DNA of 64,000 nucleotides from assembly GCA_963741845.1 (NCBI GenBank), contig CAVUJV010000016.1, positions 496,001 to 560,000 on the forward strand. Reading direction: 5' to 3'. Position 1 is the stretch's first letter, and each line of letters opens with the position of its first letter. The DNA is from Roseiarcus sp963741845. Its GTDB lineage: Bacteria > Pseudomonadota > Alphaproteobacteria > Rhizobiales > Beijerinckiaceae. The notes under the pieces were generated by a model. The model saw nothing but the letters and a program-made list of their open reading frames with translations. It had not been told where the DNA came from and made no database searches. The translations under genes and the position numbers were made by a program. This document shows positions 17,539-26,980 of the stretch, one piece after another.

Positions 17539-19010
17539 GGACCGGCGCCGCGCCGGCTCCCTCGCGCATGTGCACGACGGCGTGGGCGTCGGCGTAAGTT
17601 CTTCGCCATCCGGGCTCGCGATCGAGCGTCGCGACGATCGCCGCATCGGGCGAGAAAATGGTCCAGGCGATGTCGTATCGCTTGAGCGTGGCTTCGACCG
17701 TGGCGGGATTGCCGGAGACAAGCTTGAGGTAGAGGCCGAGCATGTCGCCGCCATACATGTCCGCGCGTCCGTCGATGAACGGGCGGACATGCGACCAGAT
17801 GAGATAGCCGCCGAAACCGTACTCGTTCAGAACCGGCTTCCGTCTGAGATCGGGCGGAACGGATGCGAGCGCCGCGCTCGGCGCAGCCGGCGAGTCGGGC
17901 GGCCGGAGCGGCGCGGCGAGCCGGACGAGCCCCATCGACAGCGCGAGCGCCGCGCTCGCGCCGAGCGCGGTCCGCGCGACGCCCCGCCCGTCGTCCGGCC
18001 GGGCCGCGCCGATGGCGCGGGCGATCGGCTCCGCCAGCAGCATCGGCGCGACGAGTCCGAGAAGCTGCGCGTGACGCGCATGCTGAAGCGCCATGGCCGC
18101 GAGGCCCGCGACGAGCAGGGCTCGAATGAGCGGCGTCGCCATCGGCCGCGTCAGCGCGAATGCCAAAAGGGCCAGCAGCGCCGCCTCGAACGGCCCCATG
18201 GCGCCGAAATCCTGCGGGCGCCATTCGCTGATGCGCGAAAGGTGCTCGACGCGCATGAGGCGGAAGGGAAACGCCAGCGCCTCGAAGCCGTAAGGGTTGA
18301 CGAGGGCGGCCAGCGTCGCCGCGCCTGCGAAAGCCGCCCAGGCCCTCGCCGCGGGAAATCGGCCGCCCGGCTGGGCCTCGAACACGGCCTCGGCGGCGAA
18401 GGGAACGATGAGGGCGAGCCCGAAGATGAAGCCGCCATGCAGGTTCGACCAGAGGATCATCAGCGCCGCAAGCCCGTAAGGCGGCGCGCGGCCCCGGTCG
18501 CGCGCCCTGAGCAGGCCGACGACCCAGAAGCGCCATCACCGGCAGGGCCAGCACATGCGGGCGCGCGAGCAGGCTCGGAATCCAGAGCCCCACCCCGAGC
18601 GCCGCGACGACCCCGAGCGCCGCGCCTTCGAGGTCGCGGGCGACGCGCAGGCCCATCACGAGCGCCGCGCCGCTCGCCGCAAGGCCCGTCAGGATGACGA
18701 CGCCGCTCCACCCGGCGAGACGGAAGGCCAGCGCGAACAGAATCTCGGAGAGCCATTCATGCGCGGTCCAGGGCGGCGCTTCCGGCGCCCAGAGGCTGAA
18801 GGGGTCCACGCGCGGAACCGCGCGATGCGCCATGATCCAGTCGCCGGTCGCCAGATGCGACCACGTATCCCCGTCGGCGAGGACGCTCGGCGAAACGAGG
18901 CAGATCGCAAACAGGCCGACGGCGATCAGCGCGAGAACAAGCCCCGACGTTCGCGCGAGCGACGCCGGGGCGCGGGAGGCCGGAAAGGCGATGGGTTGGG
19001 CGAGCGACAT
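17525..19010 (-). CDS. Polytopic membrane protein, GT-C-like (frameshifted)
   Basis: About 495 residues with roughly ten hydrophobic segments. The N-terminal block DTWSHLATGDWIMAHRAVPR, then DPFS and TAHEWLSEILFALA, is the signature of a conserved bacterial family that looks like GT-C oligosaccharyl/mannosyl transferases. A C-terminal soluble domain contains FIDGRADMYGG. The two halves lie in different frames. The switch is near 18527-18532, where removing one base gives Ala-Leu-Trp-Val-Val. The rest is uninterrupted, so I infer a sequence error. Possible role in envelope glycan or lipid modification; substrate unknown. Confidence 0.72.
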
Positions 19011-19049
19011 GCCGCGACGCTGCCCAAGGCCAGATAAGATGCGGTAAAC

Positions 19050-20288
19050 TTACCCTGCGGCAGATCGAGCGGTCCTGGGCGCGAGGCGCCGCATGCCCTG
19101 CCGGCGCTCGGCGCGTTCGAGAAGCATCGACGCCGCAAACACCACGATGCCGCCCAGCGCCAGCGCCGCGCCGAGGAAGCCGGTCGAGGCCCAGCCGTAT
19201 CCCGCCGCGATCGCGGCGCCGCCGAGCCAGGCGCCGAGCGCGTTGGCGATGTTGAAGGCGGAGTGATTGAGGGCCGCCGCAAGGGTCTGCGCCTCCTTGC
19301 CGACGTCCATGAGCCGGATCTGCAAGGCGGGCGCGGACGCGAAGATCGTCCCGACCAGATAGACGGCGGGCACGGCCGTCCATGGGTTGTGGACCGCGAT
19401 CGAAAAGAAGGCGAGCACGGCGGCGTTCCAGACGAGGAGTCCGCCCATGGTCGGCAGAAGCGCGCGGTCGGCGAGGCGCGGGCCGACGACATTGCCGGTG
19501 ATCATGCCGGCGCCGAAGACGCAGAGCACGAAGGGAACGGCCGACTTCGGCAACCCGGCGACATGGATCAGCGTCGGCGTGATGTAGCTGAAGACGGCGA
19601 ACATGCCCCCGAAGCCGACGGCGGCGACCCCGAGCGTCAGCCACACCTGCGGCTCCTTGAGGGCGCCAAGCTCCCGCAACGGCCCGGCGCCGCGCGCCGG
19701 CTTTTCGCGCGGGACGCACAAGGCGACCATTCCGACGGTCACGACCGCGATGGACCCCACGAAGGCGAAGGCCGTGCGCCAGCCGAGCGTCTGGCCGGCC
19801 CATGTGGCGACGGGCGTTCCGATCAGCGTCGCGATGGTGAGGCCCAGCATCACCCGCCCGACCGCCTGAGTGCGGCCGGACGGCCCGGCCATTCCGGCCG
19901 CCACGAGCGCCGCGACGCCGAAATAGGCGCCATGCGGCAGTCCGCTCGCGAAGCGCAGAGCCAAAAGGGCGAGGAAATTCGGCGCGAGCGCGCTCGCCAG
20001 ATTGCCCGCCGCGAAGAGGCCCATGAGGATGAGAAGCAGCGCGCGGCGCGAGAGTTTCGCGCCGAGCACGGCGATCAGCGGCGCGCCGACGACGACGCCA
20101 AGCGCATAGGCGCTGATGCTGCGTCCGGCCTCCGGGATCGTCACGCCGAGGCCGCTCGCCACGCTCGGCAGGAAGCCCATCGCGGCGAATTCCCCGGTGC
20201 CGATGGCGAAGCTGCCGATGGCGAGCGCGAGTTCCGCCAGGCGCGCCCGTTTCAGGGACGCGCCCTCGCCTGCCGTGATCTGCGGCAT
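19050..20288 (-). CDS. MFS transporter, drug/arabinose-efflux (DHA1) type
   Basis: 412-residue major-facilitator protein with 12 predicted transmembrane helices. The family signals are ELALAIGSFAIGTGEFAAMGFLP at helix 1, the RALLLILMGLFAAGN loop 2-3 region, and RFASGLPHGAYFG in helix 4. It resembles the AraJ/PbuE-like DHA1 exporters, so the likely substrates are purines, sugars or drugs. The ATG at 20288 gives the normal N terminus; the longer upstream frame is not conserved. Divergent from the alcohol dehydrogenase. Confidence 0.87.
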   Translation of the reverse strand: MPQITAGEGASLKRARLAELALAIGSFAIGTGEFAAMGFLPSVASGLGVTIPEAGRSISAYALGVVVGAPLIAVLGAKLSRRALLLILMGLFAAGNLASALAPNFLALLALRFASGLPHGAYFGVAALVAAGMAGPSGRTQAVGRVMLGLTIATLIGTPVATWAGQTLGWRTAFAFVGSIAVVTVGMVALCVPREKPARGAGPLRELGALKEPQVWLTLGVAAVGFGGMFAVFSYITPTLIHVAGLPKSAVPFVLCVFGAGMITGNVVGPRLADRALLPTMGGLLVWNAAVLAFFSIAVHNPWTAVPAVYLVGTIFASAPALQIRLMDVGKEAQTLAAALNHSAFNIANALGAWLGGAAIAAGYGWASTGFLGAALALGGIVVFAASMLLERAERRQGMRRLAPRTARSAAG

Positions 20289-20607
20289 CTCAAAACCTGC
20301 TTGTCTGGATTTTCCGGCGAGTCGCGAAGGCTCGTCTGCTGCACTGCAATATGCACCAGATGCGACGAATGGGGAAAGCAAAAATGTCAGCGCGCCGCGC
20401 TTTTGCGCTTCAGCGCCGGGCGGCTTGTCAAAGCGGGCGCCTCGCCGCATAAGAACGCCGGCCGAACGATCCGCCGCATGCGGCGCCCTCGCCGGGAGGC
20501 CCAGCACGACATTCGAGAGGAAGCGCGCCCCGGAGGCCGGCTTCAGGAACCCCGGTTTGTCTGCGCGCCCTCACCCCGGATCGCGCGGGAAGATGGAGAC
20601 TTCACGC
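20289..20607. other. Divergent intergenic region between MFS and alcohol dehydrogenase genes
   Basis: About 319 bases that must hold the promoters of both divergent genes. I see no clear sigma-70 boxes. The left third near 20330-20395 is the most AT-rich part. Short open frames are present, but none has a family resemblance. Confidence 0.35.
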
Positions 20608-21663
20608 ATGTTCGCCTGCACAGGATACGCCGCAAAGGACGCGACCTCGCCGCTTCAGCCTTTTTCGTTCGAGCGCCGGGATCCCCGGCCGGACGACGTG
20701 GCCATCGCCATCGACTATTGCGGCGTCTGCCATTCGGACCTGCATACGGTGCGCAACGAGTGGGGCGGCACGGCCTATCCCGCCCTGCCCGGCCATGAGA
20801 TCGTCGGCAAGGTGACGGCCGTCGGATCGAACGTCACGCGCTTCAAGGTCGGCGATCGCGCCGCCGTCGGCTGCATGGTCAATTCCTGCCGCGCCTGCGC
20901 CTCCTGCCGGGAGGGGCTCGAGCAATATTGCGAGGTCGGATTCACCGGCACCTACAACGATCCGGACAAGGTTTCCGGCGGCCGCACCTTCGGAGGCTAT
21001 TCGGACCACATTGTCGTGACGCAGGACTTCGTGTTGCGCGTGCCGGACAACCTCAATTCCGCGGCGGCCGCGCCCCTGCTCTGCGCGGGCATCACGACCT
21101 ATTCGCCGCTTCGGCATTGGAACGCGGGCCCGGGCAAGAGGGTCGGCGTCGTTGGCCTCGGCGGTCTCGGCCATATGGCCGTGAAGCTCGCTCACGCCAT
21201 GGGCGCGCATGTCGTGCTGTTCACGACCTCGGCCTCGAAGGTCGAAGACGCCAAACGGCTCGGGGCGAGCGAAGTCGTATTGTCCAAGGACCTGAAGGCG
21301 ATGATGGCGCAGAGGGCGAGCCTCGACCTGATCGTCGACGCGGTCTCGGCGCCGCACGACATCAACCTCTATCTCGGACTCCTCAAGCGCGACGGCACGC
21401 TCGTTCAGGTGGGCGCGCCGGAGAAGCCGCTGCCGACGCAGGTCTTCAGCCTGATCCTCAAGCGCCGGAGCTTCGCCGGCTCGCTGATCGGCGGCATCGC
21501 CGAGACGCAGGAGATGCTGGACTTCTGCGGCAAGCACAATGTCGTCTCCGACATCGAGATCATCCCGATCCAGAAGATCGAGGAGGCTTACGCGCGCATG
21601 TTGAAGAGCGACGTGAAATATCGTTTCGTGATCGACATGCGCTCGCTGAAGGACGCCGCCTGA
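20608..21663 (+). CDS. Zinc-dependent NAD(P) alcohol dehydrogenase (YahK/AdhA-like)
   Basis: Medium-chain dehydrogenase of the cinnamyl-alcohol/aldehyde-reductase branch, about 351 residues. Catalytic zinc ligands are Cys in YCGVCHSDLHT, His in GHEIVGKV, and a later Cys in the LCAGITTYSPL region. The structural zinc knuckle is CRACASCREGLEQYC. The Rossmann motif is GVVGLGGLGHMAVKLA. It probably reduces aldehydes with NADPH. The ATG at 20608 has a GGAG 9 bases upstream; ATG 20593 would add five residues. A small membrane-protein gene follows after 3 bases. Confidence 0.88.
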   Translation: MFACTGYAAKDATSPLQPFSFERRDPRPDDVAIAIDYCGVCHSDLHTVRNEWGGTAYPALPGHEIVGKVTAVGSNVTRFKVGDRAAVGCMVNSCRACASCREGLEQYCEVGFTGTYNDPDKVSGGRTFGGYSDHIVVTQDFVLRVPDNLNSAAAAPLLCAGITTYSPLRHWNAGPGKRVGVVGLGGLGHMAVKLAHAMGAHVVLFTTSASKVEDAKRLGASEVVLSKDLKAMMAQRASLDLIVDAVSAPHDINLYLGLLKRDGTLVQVGAPEKPLPTQVFSLILKRRSFAGSLIGGIAETQEMLDFCGKHNVVSDIEIIPIQKIEEAYARMLKSDVKYRFVIDMRSLKDAA

Positions 21664-21666
21664 GCC

Positions 21667-22044
21667 ATGATCAACGCCTTCGATGGAGCCCACAAGGGCT
21701 TCGCCTATCTCTCGCTCCTGCTCAGCCTCGCCTGGATCGTCGTCGTCCTGACGGCGAATCCGGCGAAGGGCGTGACGCGCCCCGCCCGCATTGTCTATGC
21801 CGCCGGCATGGCCTCGACCGGGTTCCTCGCCATCGCCGGGCTGGCGCTGGTGTTCGTGGGCTCCTGGCTCGGCACGGCTTTTCCGTGGATCGGGATGATC
21901 GTCGTGGCGCTTTACGGGTTTGTCGGCGCGATCAGCCGCCGCTCGCTCCAGGAAGGACGCAAGACGGAAGCCGCGGTCGGCTCGGTCGTCATGCTCATCC
22001 TGCTCCTCTTCGGCTACGCCATCATGGTCCTGAAGCCGATTTAG
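21667..22044 (+). CDS. Small membrane protein, four predicted helices
   Basis: 125-residue hydrophobic protein with four predicted transmembrane helices (about residues 14-30, 43-65, 70-88, 103-121). No family I can name. It begins three bases after the alcohol dehydrogenase stop and is very probably cotranscribed with it. Its role may be linked to that enzyme, but nothing in the sequence shows how. Confidence 0.65.
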   Translation: MINAFDGAHKGFAYLSLLLSLAWIVVVLTANPAKGVTRPARIVYAAGMASTGFLAIAGLALVFVGSWLGTAFPWIGMIVVALYGFVGAISRRSLQEGRKTEAAVGSVVMLILLLFGYAIMVLKPI

Positions 22045-22112
22045 GCGGTTCCCTGCACAGGAGCGGCGCCCGTTGAAGTCAACGCAGCCCGGGTGACGCC
22101 AGAGCCGGCGCG

Positions 22113-22502
22113 CTATTCATCGAGTTTGGTTGGACGACCGCGCCCGAGCGCGCCATCGGCGCGGGCCTGAAGGTATGCGTAGATGTTGTCCACGTATGGC
22201 GCGACATTGGGATCACCGGCAAAGCCCTTCATGATCGACGCTCCGCTGCTTCGTCCGTCGCGGACAATTCGGCGGAAGATTTCGATGTCGGGCAGTCCAC
22301 TGACGAGCGAAGGGCCGAACGTCGAGCCCAGTCCCTCCGGACCATGACAGTGGACACAAACCGCGTGATAGCGGCGGAAGCCGTCATAAGTCCGCGCGTC
22401 GACCTTGCCGTCCACGATCCGGTAAAGCTTTCCCGGCAACCGGTTTTCTTGCGCGACGGCGTCTAAGCCGACGGCAGCGGCGCAAAGAATGATCCACCGC
22501 AT
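22113..22502 (-). CDS. c-type cytochrome, methanol-metabolism (XoxG)-like
   Basis: Secreted mono-heme cytochrome c, about 130 residues. The signal peptide is MRWIILCAAAVGLDAVAQ. The pattern YRIVDGKVDARTYDGFRRYH, then CVHCHGPEGLGS, matches the cytochromes that accept electrons from lanthanide or calcium methanol dehydrogenases (XoxG and the methanol-metabolism-related c-type cytochrome family). A distal Met lies in ASIMKGFAG. Starts further upstream (to 22577) are possible. No methanol dehydrogenase is adjacent; the nearest PQQ dehydrogenase is about 28 kb away. Confidence 0.75.
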   Translation of the reverse strand: MRWIILCAAAVGLDAVAQENRLPGKLYRIVDGKVDARTYDGFRRYHAVCVHCHGPEGLGSTFGPSLVSGLPDIEIFRRIVRDGRSSGASIMKGFAGDPNVAPYVDNIYAYLQARADGALGRGRPTKLDE

Positions 22503-22604
22503 CGTTCGCCGGGCAGACCTGACCGCGGATGCGGGCGAGCGCATCCGTCGGTCCGATCGGTCGCGTTTCATCGACAATGGCCGCGTGCCGTCAATTCGGT
22601 CAGC

Positions 22605-23039
22605 TTACTGCCGAATCCGCCCGGCCATTTTCGTCGTTGCCGCCGAGCCTTGTTGCGCCATAAGCTCGGATCTCTCGCCGTAGTCGACGACAACCGTCGC
22701 CGCTCCCTCTCCACAGGTAAGATTCAGCGACCGGCCCTCCTCGCTATCGATGCCGGCGACCTGGCCGGGGTCAAGCGTGAGACGAACGCGAGCCGCCGTC
22801 AGTTGTGGCAAATCGGGATCAATTCTTTCACCGATCATCAGCGTCACGCGGCAAACTGAGTTTTCCTGAACAAAATACCCGCTCATCGCTTTCGAGCCGA
22901 AGGTGTAGCTCATGATCTGGATCGGCCGATAGACCGCGTTGCTTTGGTTATCCGGCGGAAATCCCCCAGAAACGGCCGCGCTGGACCCGGAAATGGCGGC
23001 GGCGATTAGCGCCGACGCTGCAATTAATTTAATATACAT
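22605..23039 (-). CDS. Secreted protein of unknown function
   Basis: About 144 residues with a Sec signal peptide (MYIKLIAASALIAAAISGSSA). The mature part is acidic and predicted beta-rich, with two Cys (CRVTLMIGE and NLTCGEGA) that could form a disulphide in the periplasm. I do not recognise the family. GGGAG lies 6 bases before the ATG at 23039; an ATG at 23045 is also possible. Base composition is somewhat less GC-rich than in neighbouring housekeeping genes. It lies upstream of the XoxG-like cytochrome on the same strand. Confidence 0.6.
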   Translation of the reverse strand: MYIKLIAASALIAAAISGSSAAVSGGFPPDNQSNAVYRPIQIMSYTFGSKAMSGYFVQENSVCRVTLMIGERIDPDLPQLTAARVRLTLDPGQVAGIDSEEGRSLNLTCGEGAATVVVDYGERSELMAQQGSAATTKMAGRIRQ

Positions 23040-23216
23040 GTGCATCTCCCTTCTCCTTGGGGATTTGTTTACGTCTTAGGTCTTCAACCAGAACAAATGG
23101 TCCAGCCTCCATGCGGCAATTCTCTCGACCGTGCTGTGAGCCAGGACACACGTCGTCGGTTGTCCACCGCCCGCACACGCTCTTCGCGCGCGCAGGGCTT
23201 CGCACGCGCGGCTGAA

Positions 23217-23255
23217 ACCAAAAAGGCCGCCGAGGCTCACGCTCCCGGCGGCCTT
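23217..23255 (-). terminator. Rho-independent terminator after the MauG-family gene
   Basis: On the minus strand, AAGGCCGCCG, a 13-base loop and CGGCGGCCTT form a 10-bp stem followed by TTTTTGG. It lies 18 bases past the di-heme peroxidase stop at 23273. Confidence 0.8.
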
Positions 23256-23272
23256 CCTGCGTCGTTGCGCCG

Positions 23273-24317
23273 TCAGGGCTGCGGCTGTGGCGTTCCGGCC
23301 CCGCTCGCTGGAAGGATTGGAAAAGTCACCTTCGGCTGGTCGCCCGTCAGACTGCCGAGGAAAGCGGTGATCTTGTCGATCTCGTCGTCGGTCAGCTGAA
23401 CGCCGAGCTGGCTCGTGCCCATGATCGCCACCGCCTGTCGCAAGTCCCAGACCTGGCCGGTATGGAAGTACGGAGCGGTCAAGGCGATGTTGCGCAGCGT
23501 CGGGACCTTGAACACATATTCGTCGCTGGGCGTCTTGGTCACCATGAAGCGCCCCTTGTCGCCCGGCGGCAGAATGTCGGCTCCCGGTTTTTCGACGACG
23601 CCGAACGGCGCGTACATCCCGCCCCCGACATTGACGCCATTGTGGCAAGCCGCGCAGCCCTTATCCATGAACAGGGCGAGCCCCTGCTTCTGCGTGGCCG
23701 ACAGCGCGTTCGCATCGCCATCGATGAAACGGTCGAACGGCGCGTTGGGCGTGATCAGCGTGGCCTCGAAAACAGCGATCGCCTTCTGCGCGTTCGCCAG
23801 CGTGACCGGATTCGCCTCGCCAGGAAACGCCTTGGCGAAAGCATCGGCATAGCCGGGAATGCCGTTCAATTGTTCGACGACATGCGCGGGCGGCGACGCC
23901 ATCTCGAGCGGATTGACCATCGGTCCGCCCGCCTGCTCCTCAAGATCTTTCGCGCGTCCGTCCCAGAATTGCGCCTTGTTGAACACCGCGTTGAAGACGG
24001 TGGGCGCGTTGCGCCCGCCATGCTGCCAGCGGTGGCCGATCGAGGTCGACTCGGCGTCGGCGCCGCCGAGGCCGATGCTATGACAGGAACTGCAACTGAT
24101 CGTATGGCTCGCCGAAAGTCGCGGGTCGAAATACAGCATCTTGCCGAGTTCGACCTTGGCGGCAGACGGCGGGTTGCCCGGCAATTCGGGAGGGACTGTC
24201 GGGATTGCCTGAAACTGCTGCTTCGCCTGCGTCATGACATCGTCCTGCGCCATCGCCGGAGCCGCGAAGCCAGCATCCGAGCGCGAGCAGCGAGATAGCG
24301 GCGGTCTTTCTGAACAT
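23273..24317 (-). CDS. Di-heme cytochrome c peroxidase, MauG family (signal peptide frameshifted)
   Basis: Periplasmic di-heme protein of the CcpA/MauG superfamily, about 345 residues. Heme sites are CSSCH and CAACH. The intervening RNAPTVFNAVFNKAQFWDGRAKDLEEQA and the late VPTLRNIALTAPYFHTG are strong family blocks. The signal peptide starts at the ATG at 24317 (MFRKTAAISLLALG) but reads into another frame. Removing one base near 24278-24282 joins it to AGFAAPAMAQ and the mature protein. It either reduces peroxide with electrons from a cytochrome c or modifies a partner protein, as MauG does. Confidence 0.82.
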
Positions 24318-24353
24318 CGCGACGTCCTCCATCTCTACAATATGGATTGGTTT

Positions 24354-25089
24354 CTAAAGGTCTTCGGGGCGCCCCCGGATAATCTTGCGACCCGTCAGCA
24401 TGGCCGAGACGAGCGCGCCGCCCTCGCGCAGTTCGGTCGCGACCACCGCGACGACGTGCAGCGCGATCATCGCGATAAGCAGATAGAAAACAATCTCGTG
24501 GATCTCCGCGAACGGCGACCGGAACGACCGCATCGCCGCGTAGGCGTCCTTGTCCATGAGGTCCCGCGTCAGGGGCGTAAGCGTGGCTGGATCGACGTTT
24601 GGCGCAGCCACCCAGTGCGCGATCCAGCTCCCAAGCGGCGGGTAGAAGATGTCCGTCCCGGCCAGAACAAGTCCGGTCACGGCCTGGACGACGAGAAGCG
24701 CGAGGATCACAAGAACCGCGATCCGACCGATCGGATTGTGGCCGAGATAGTGCTTGGGCTCGCCGGCAAGGAATGCCGAGACATAGGCTTCCACCGCCGC
24801 CATGATATCCCCGGCCGCCTGGCAGAATGGCTCCCCAGCGCGCATAGCGGTTGCCGAAAAACGCCCAGACGAACCGCCACAACAGATTGAGGATCATCAC
24901 GTAGCCAATCCAGACGTGGATTGTCTTCGCCGTCACCTTTCCGGCGGGCGACATGCCCAAACTGTTTCCAAAGAGGATGATGGTCCCGAGCGCGATGAGG
25001 GCAATCACCGCCAGGGCGTTGATCCAGTGGAACCACCGCGTAGGCGCGTCCCAAACAGGATAAGCAACAAGCGGTTCGCTGGCTGTCAC
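24354..25089 (-). CDS. Cytochrome b561-type membrane protein (frameshifted)
   Basis: Four-helix membrane di-heme cytochrome b of the b561/NiFe-hydrogenase-cytochrome type, about 244 residues. Recognisable are PTRWFHWINALAV with a heme His in helix 1, IHVWIGYVMILNLLWRFVWAFFGN in helix 2, KHYLGHNPIG before helix 3, and EIHEIVFYLLIAMIALHV in helix 4. The two halves are in different frames, with the switch between about 24795 and 24830; one extra base explains it. The GTG start at 25089 has GGAG upstream. It probably links the quinone pool to the periplasmic cytochromes encoded just downstream. Confidence 0.75.
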
Positions 25090-25355
25090 TCGACTCTGCT
25101 CCGACAATATCAAAGCGGTTGCGCGCACCACTCTTGCGTCGGATCGGCTCGATCCGCTTCTGTAGCGCAGAGTCTGCTTCGCTGCTCACTGCCTACCCGC
25201 GCGGCAGAAGCAGTCTGCGCCCTTCCAACAGTGGCGACAAGGCTTATCCGTTGCGGCATCCTATCGCAGGGGCGACCTTATTGTGGCGCCATGCGGCAAG
25301 CGCGAAGCGTGCGGCTCGGCCGAAAAGGCAGCCCGGCCGGAAGCTCGTTGCGCCG

Positions 25356-25802
25356 TCAGGCCTTGTGGCGTCCCGCGTCCAGCTTGTCGATCGCGGCGAC
25401 ATTGCCGGCCGACGGACCTTCGGGATCGAATGCCGAAGCGAGCCACGTATCGACAATCGCCTTCGCCAGTTCCGGCCCGATGACCCGCGCGCCCATGGTG
25501 ATGATCTGGGCGTTGTTCGATTTCGCCGCGCGCTCGGCCGAATAGGTGTCGTGCGTGAGCGCCGCGCGAATGCCCGGCACTTTGTTGGCGGAAATGCAGA
25601 CGCCGATCCCGGTTCCGCAGAAGAGCACGCCGCGCTCATGACGACCATCGAGGATCGCATGGCCGACGGTCACCGCGTTGTCCGCGTAGAAGCCTTCGTG
25701 GCTGAGATCCACGACCTCGACGTCGGGCTTTTTGGCGAGATGGTCGGCGATCACGTCGAGCAGCGGCTTGCCCGCACTGTCCGCGCCTAGCGCAATCTTC
25801 AT
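25356..25802 (-). CDS. rpiB: Ribose 5-phosphate isomerase B family (EryI-like)
   Basis: 148-residue LacAB/RpiB sugar-phosphate isomerase. The signatures are MKIALGADSAGKPLLDVIADHL, and GVLFCGTGIGVCISANKVPGIRAA with the active-site Cys. Set beside an erythritol-type locus, it most probably plays the role of EryI (RpiB-type), making D-erythrose 4-phosphate from a tetrulose phosphate, as shown for Brucella erythritol catabolism. A general ribose-phosphate role is also possible. It is divergent from the SorC regulator, with about 168 bases between. Confidence 0.88.
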   Translation of the reverse strand: MKIALGADSAGKPLLDVIADHLAKKPDVEVVDLSHEGFYADNAVTVGHAILDGRHERGVLFCGTGIGVCISANKVPGIRAALTHDTYSAERAAKSNNAQIITMGARVIGPELAKAIVDTWLASAFDPEGPSAGNVAAIDKLDAGRHKA

Positions 25803-25970
25803 CGATTCCTCCCTTTGTCCGGCTTGAACCGCGACGAGCGACCCCCTCGGACACCCATTGAGCGGCAAAAGTTGAGTTAGGGGCGATTGAACCCTTGACA
25901 AGAAAGCCCCAGAGTGAAAAAAAAATCAAGCTCAGAAAAAAATGACAGGGCAGGACACGTGAGAGTCGCC

Positions 25971-26939
25971 ATGCCAAAGGAGGCTACGGACGAGGAAGCA
26001 GACCTCTGCATCCGCGCCGCCTGGCTGCATTACGGCGGCGGACTCACCCAGGGCGAAGTCGCCGCCCGCCTCGGAATTCCCAACGTCAAGGCGCATCGCC
26101 TGATTGCGCGCGCCAACCGCATGGGCCTCGTGCGCGTCGAGATCGAGGGCGAGATCGGCGCCTGCATCGCGCTCGAAGAACAGATCGCGAAGCGCTATGG
26201 CCTCGCCTATTGCCAGGTCGCGCCGGATCTCGACGACGAACCGCTGCCGCTGAAGACCCTTTCGCTCGCGGGCAGCCGCTATCTCAAGCAGATCCTGCTC
26301 AGCGGCGAGCACGAGATGATCGGCTTCGGCCACGGCCGCACGCTTGCGGCCTGCGTCGCGATATTGCCGAACGTCAACGCGCCGGAGGTGAAGCTCGTCT
26401 CGCTGCTCGGCGGCCTCTCCCGCCGTTACGCCACGACGCCCTTCGACGTCATTCACAAGCTCGCCGAGCGGACGGGCGCGGAAGCCTATGTGCTGCCCCT
26501 GCCCTTCTACGCCAACACGATCGAGGATCGCGCCGTGTTCCTCGAACAGCGCGGCGTGAGACCCGTTCTCGACATGGGCGTCGAGGCGACGCTGCGCTTC
26601 GTCGGCATCGGCGGCATGGAGCCGGACGCCTCCATGGTGTCGACCGGCATGGCGGAAATCGAAGAGTTCGAGGAGGCGCGCCGCGCGGGCGGCGTCGCCG
26701 AAGTGCTCGGGCACATCTTCGAGACCTCGGGCCGGGTGATCGAGACGGGGCTTTCCGCAAGGGCGCTGTCGATGGAGGCCCGCGACATCGGGCGCCGGGA
26801 CACGATCGCGATTGCGGGCGGCAAATCGAAGGTCGCGGCGATCAGGGCCGTTCTTGCGAGCGGATTGATACGCGGCCTCATCACGGATGAGCGAACGGCG
26901 CAAGCGCTGGTCGCCGACGAAGTTGGGCGGAAGACCTGA
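25971..26939 (+). CDS. SorC/DeoR-type sugar-binding transcriptional regulator (EryD-like)
   Basis: About 322 residues. The N-terminal helix-turn-helix is in AAWLHYGGGLTQGEVAARLGIPNVKAHRLIARA. The SorC sugar-phosphate-binding domain follows, with GFGHGRTLAACVAIL and the late DTIAIAGGKSKVAAIRAVL. In erythritol loci the SorC-type EryD represses the operon until inducer binds. Its position between rpiB (divergent) and the ABC transporter genes fits local control of the whole 25.3-43.4 kb locus. The ATG at 25971 is chosen; a GTG at 25914 would add 19 Lys/Ser-rich residues. Confidence 0.85.
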   Translation: MPKEATDEEADLCIRAAWLHYGGGLTQGEVAARLGIPNVKAHRLIARANRMGLVRVEIEGEIGACIALEEQIAKRYGLAYCQVAPDLDDEPLPLKTLSLAGSRYLKQILLSGEHEMIGFGHGRTLAACVAILPNVNAPEVKLVSLLGGLSRRYATTPFDVIHKLAERTGAEAYVLPLPFYANTIEDRAVFLEQRGVRPVLDMGVEATLRFVGIGGMEPDASMVSTGMAEIEEFEEARRAGGVAEVLGHIFETSGRVIETGLSARALSMEARDIGRRDTIAIAGGKSKVAAIRAVLASGLIRGLITDERTAQALVADEVGRKT

Positions 26940-26980
26940 CGTTGCGGACAACGACGAGACGTTAAGAGAAGGAGCGCGCA

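Noticed and set aside
22073..22084. GTTGA-AG-TCAAC palindrome
   Set aside because: Only 5-bp arms in a 68-base gap between convergent gene ends; expected by chance and with no gene start nearby.
25895..25923. TTGACA-like -35 box upstream of the SorC regulator
   Set aside because: The -10 position at 17-base spacing is AAAAAA, not close to TATAAT, so support is too weak to list it as a promoter.
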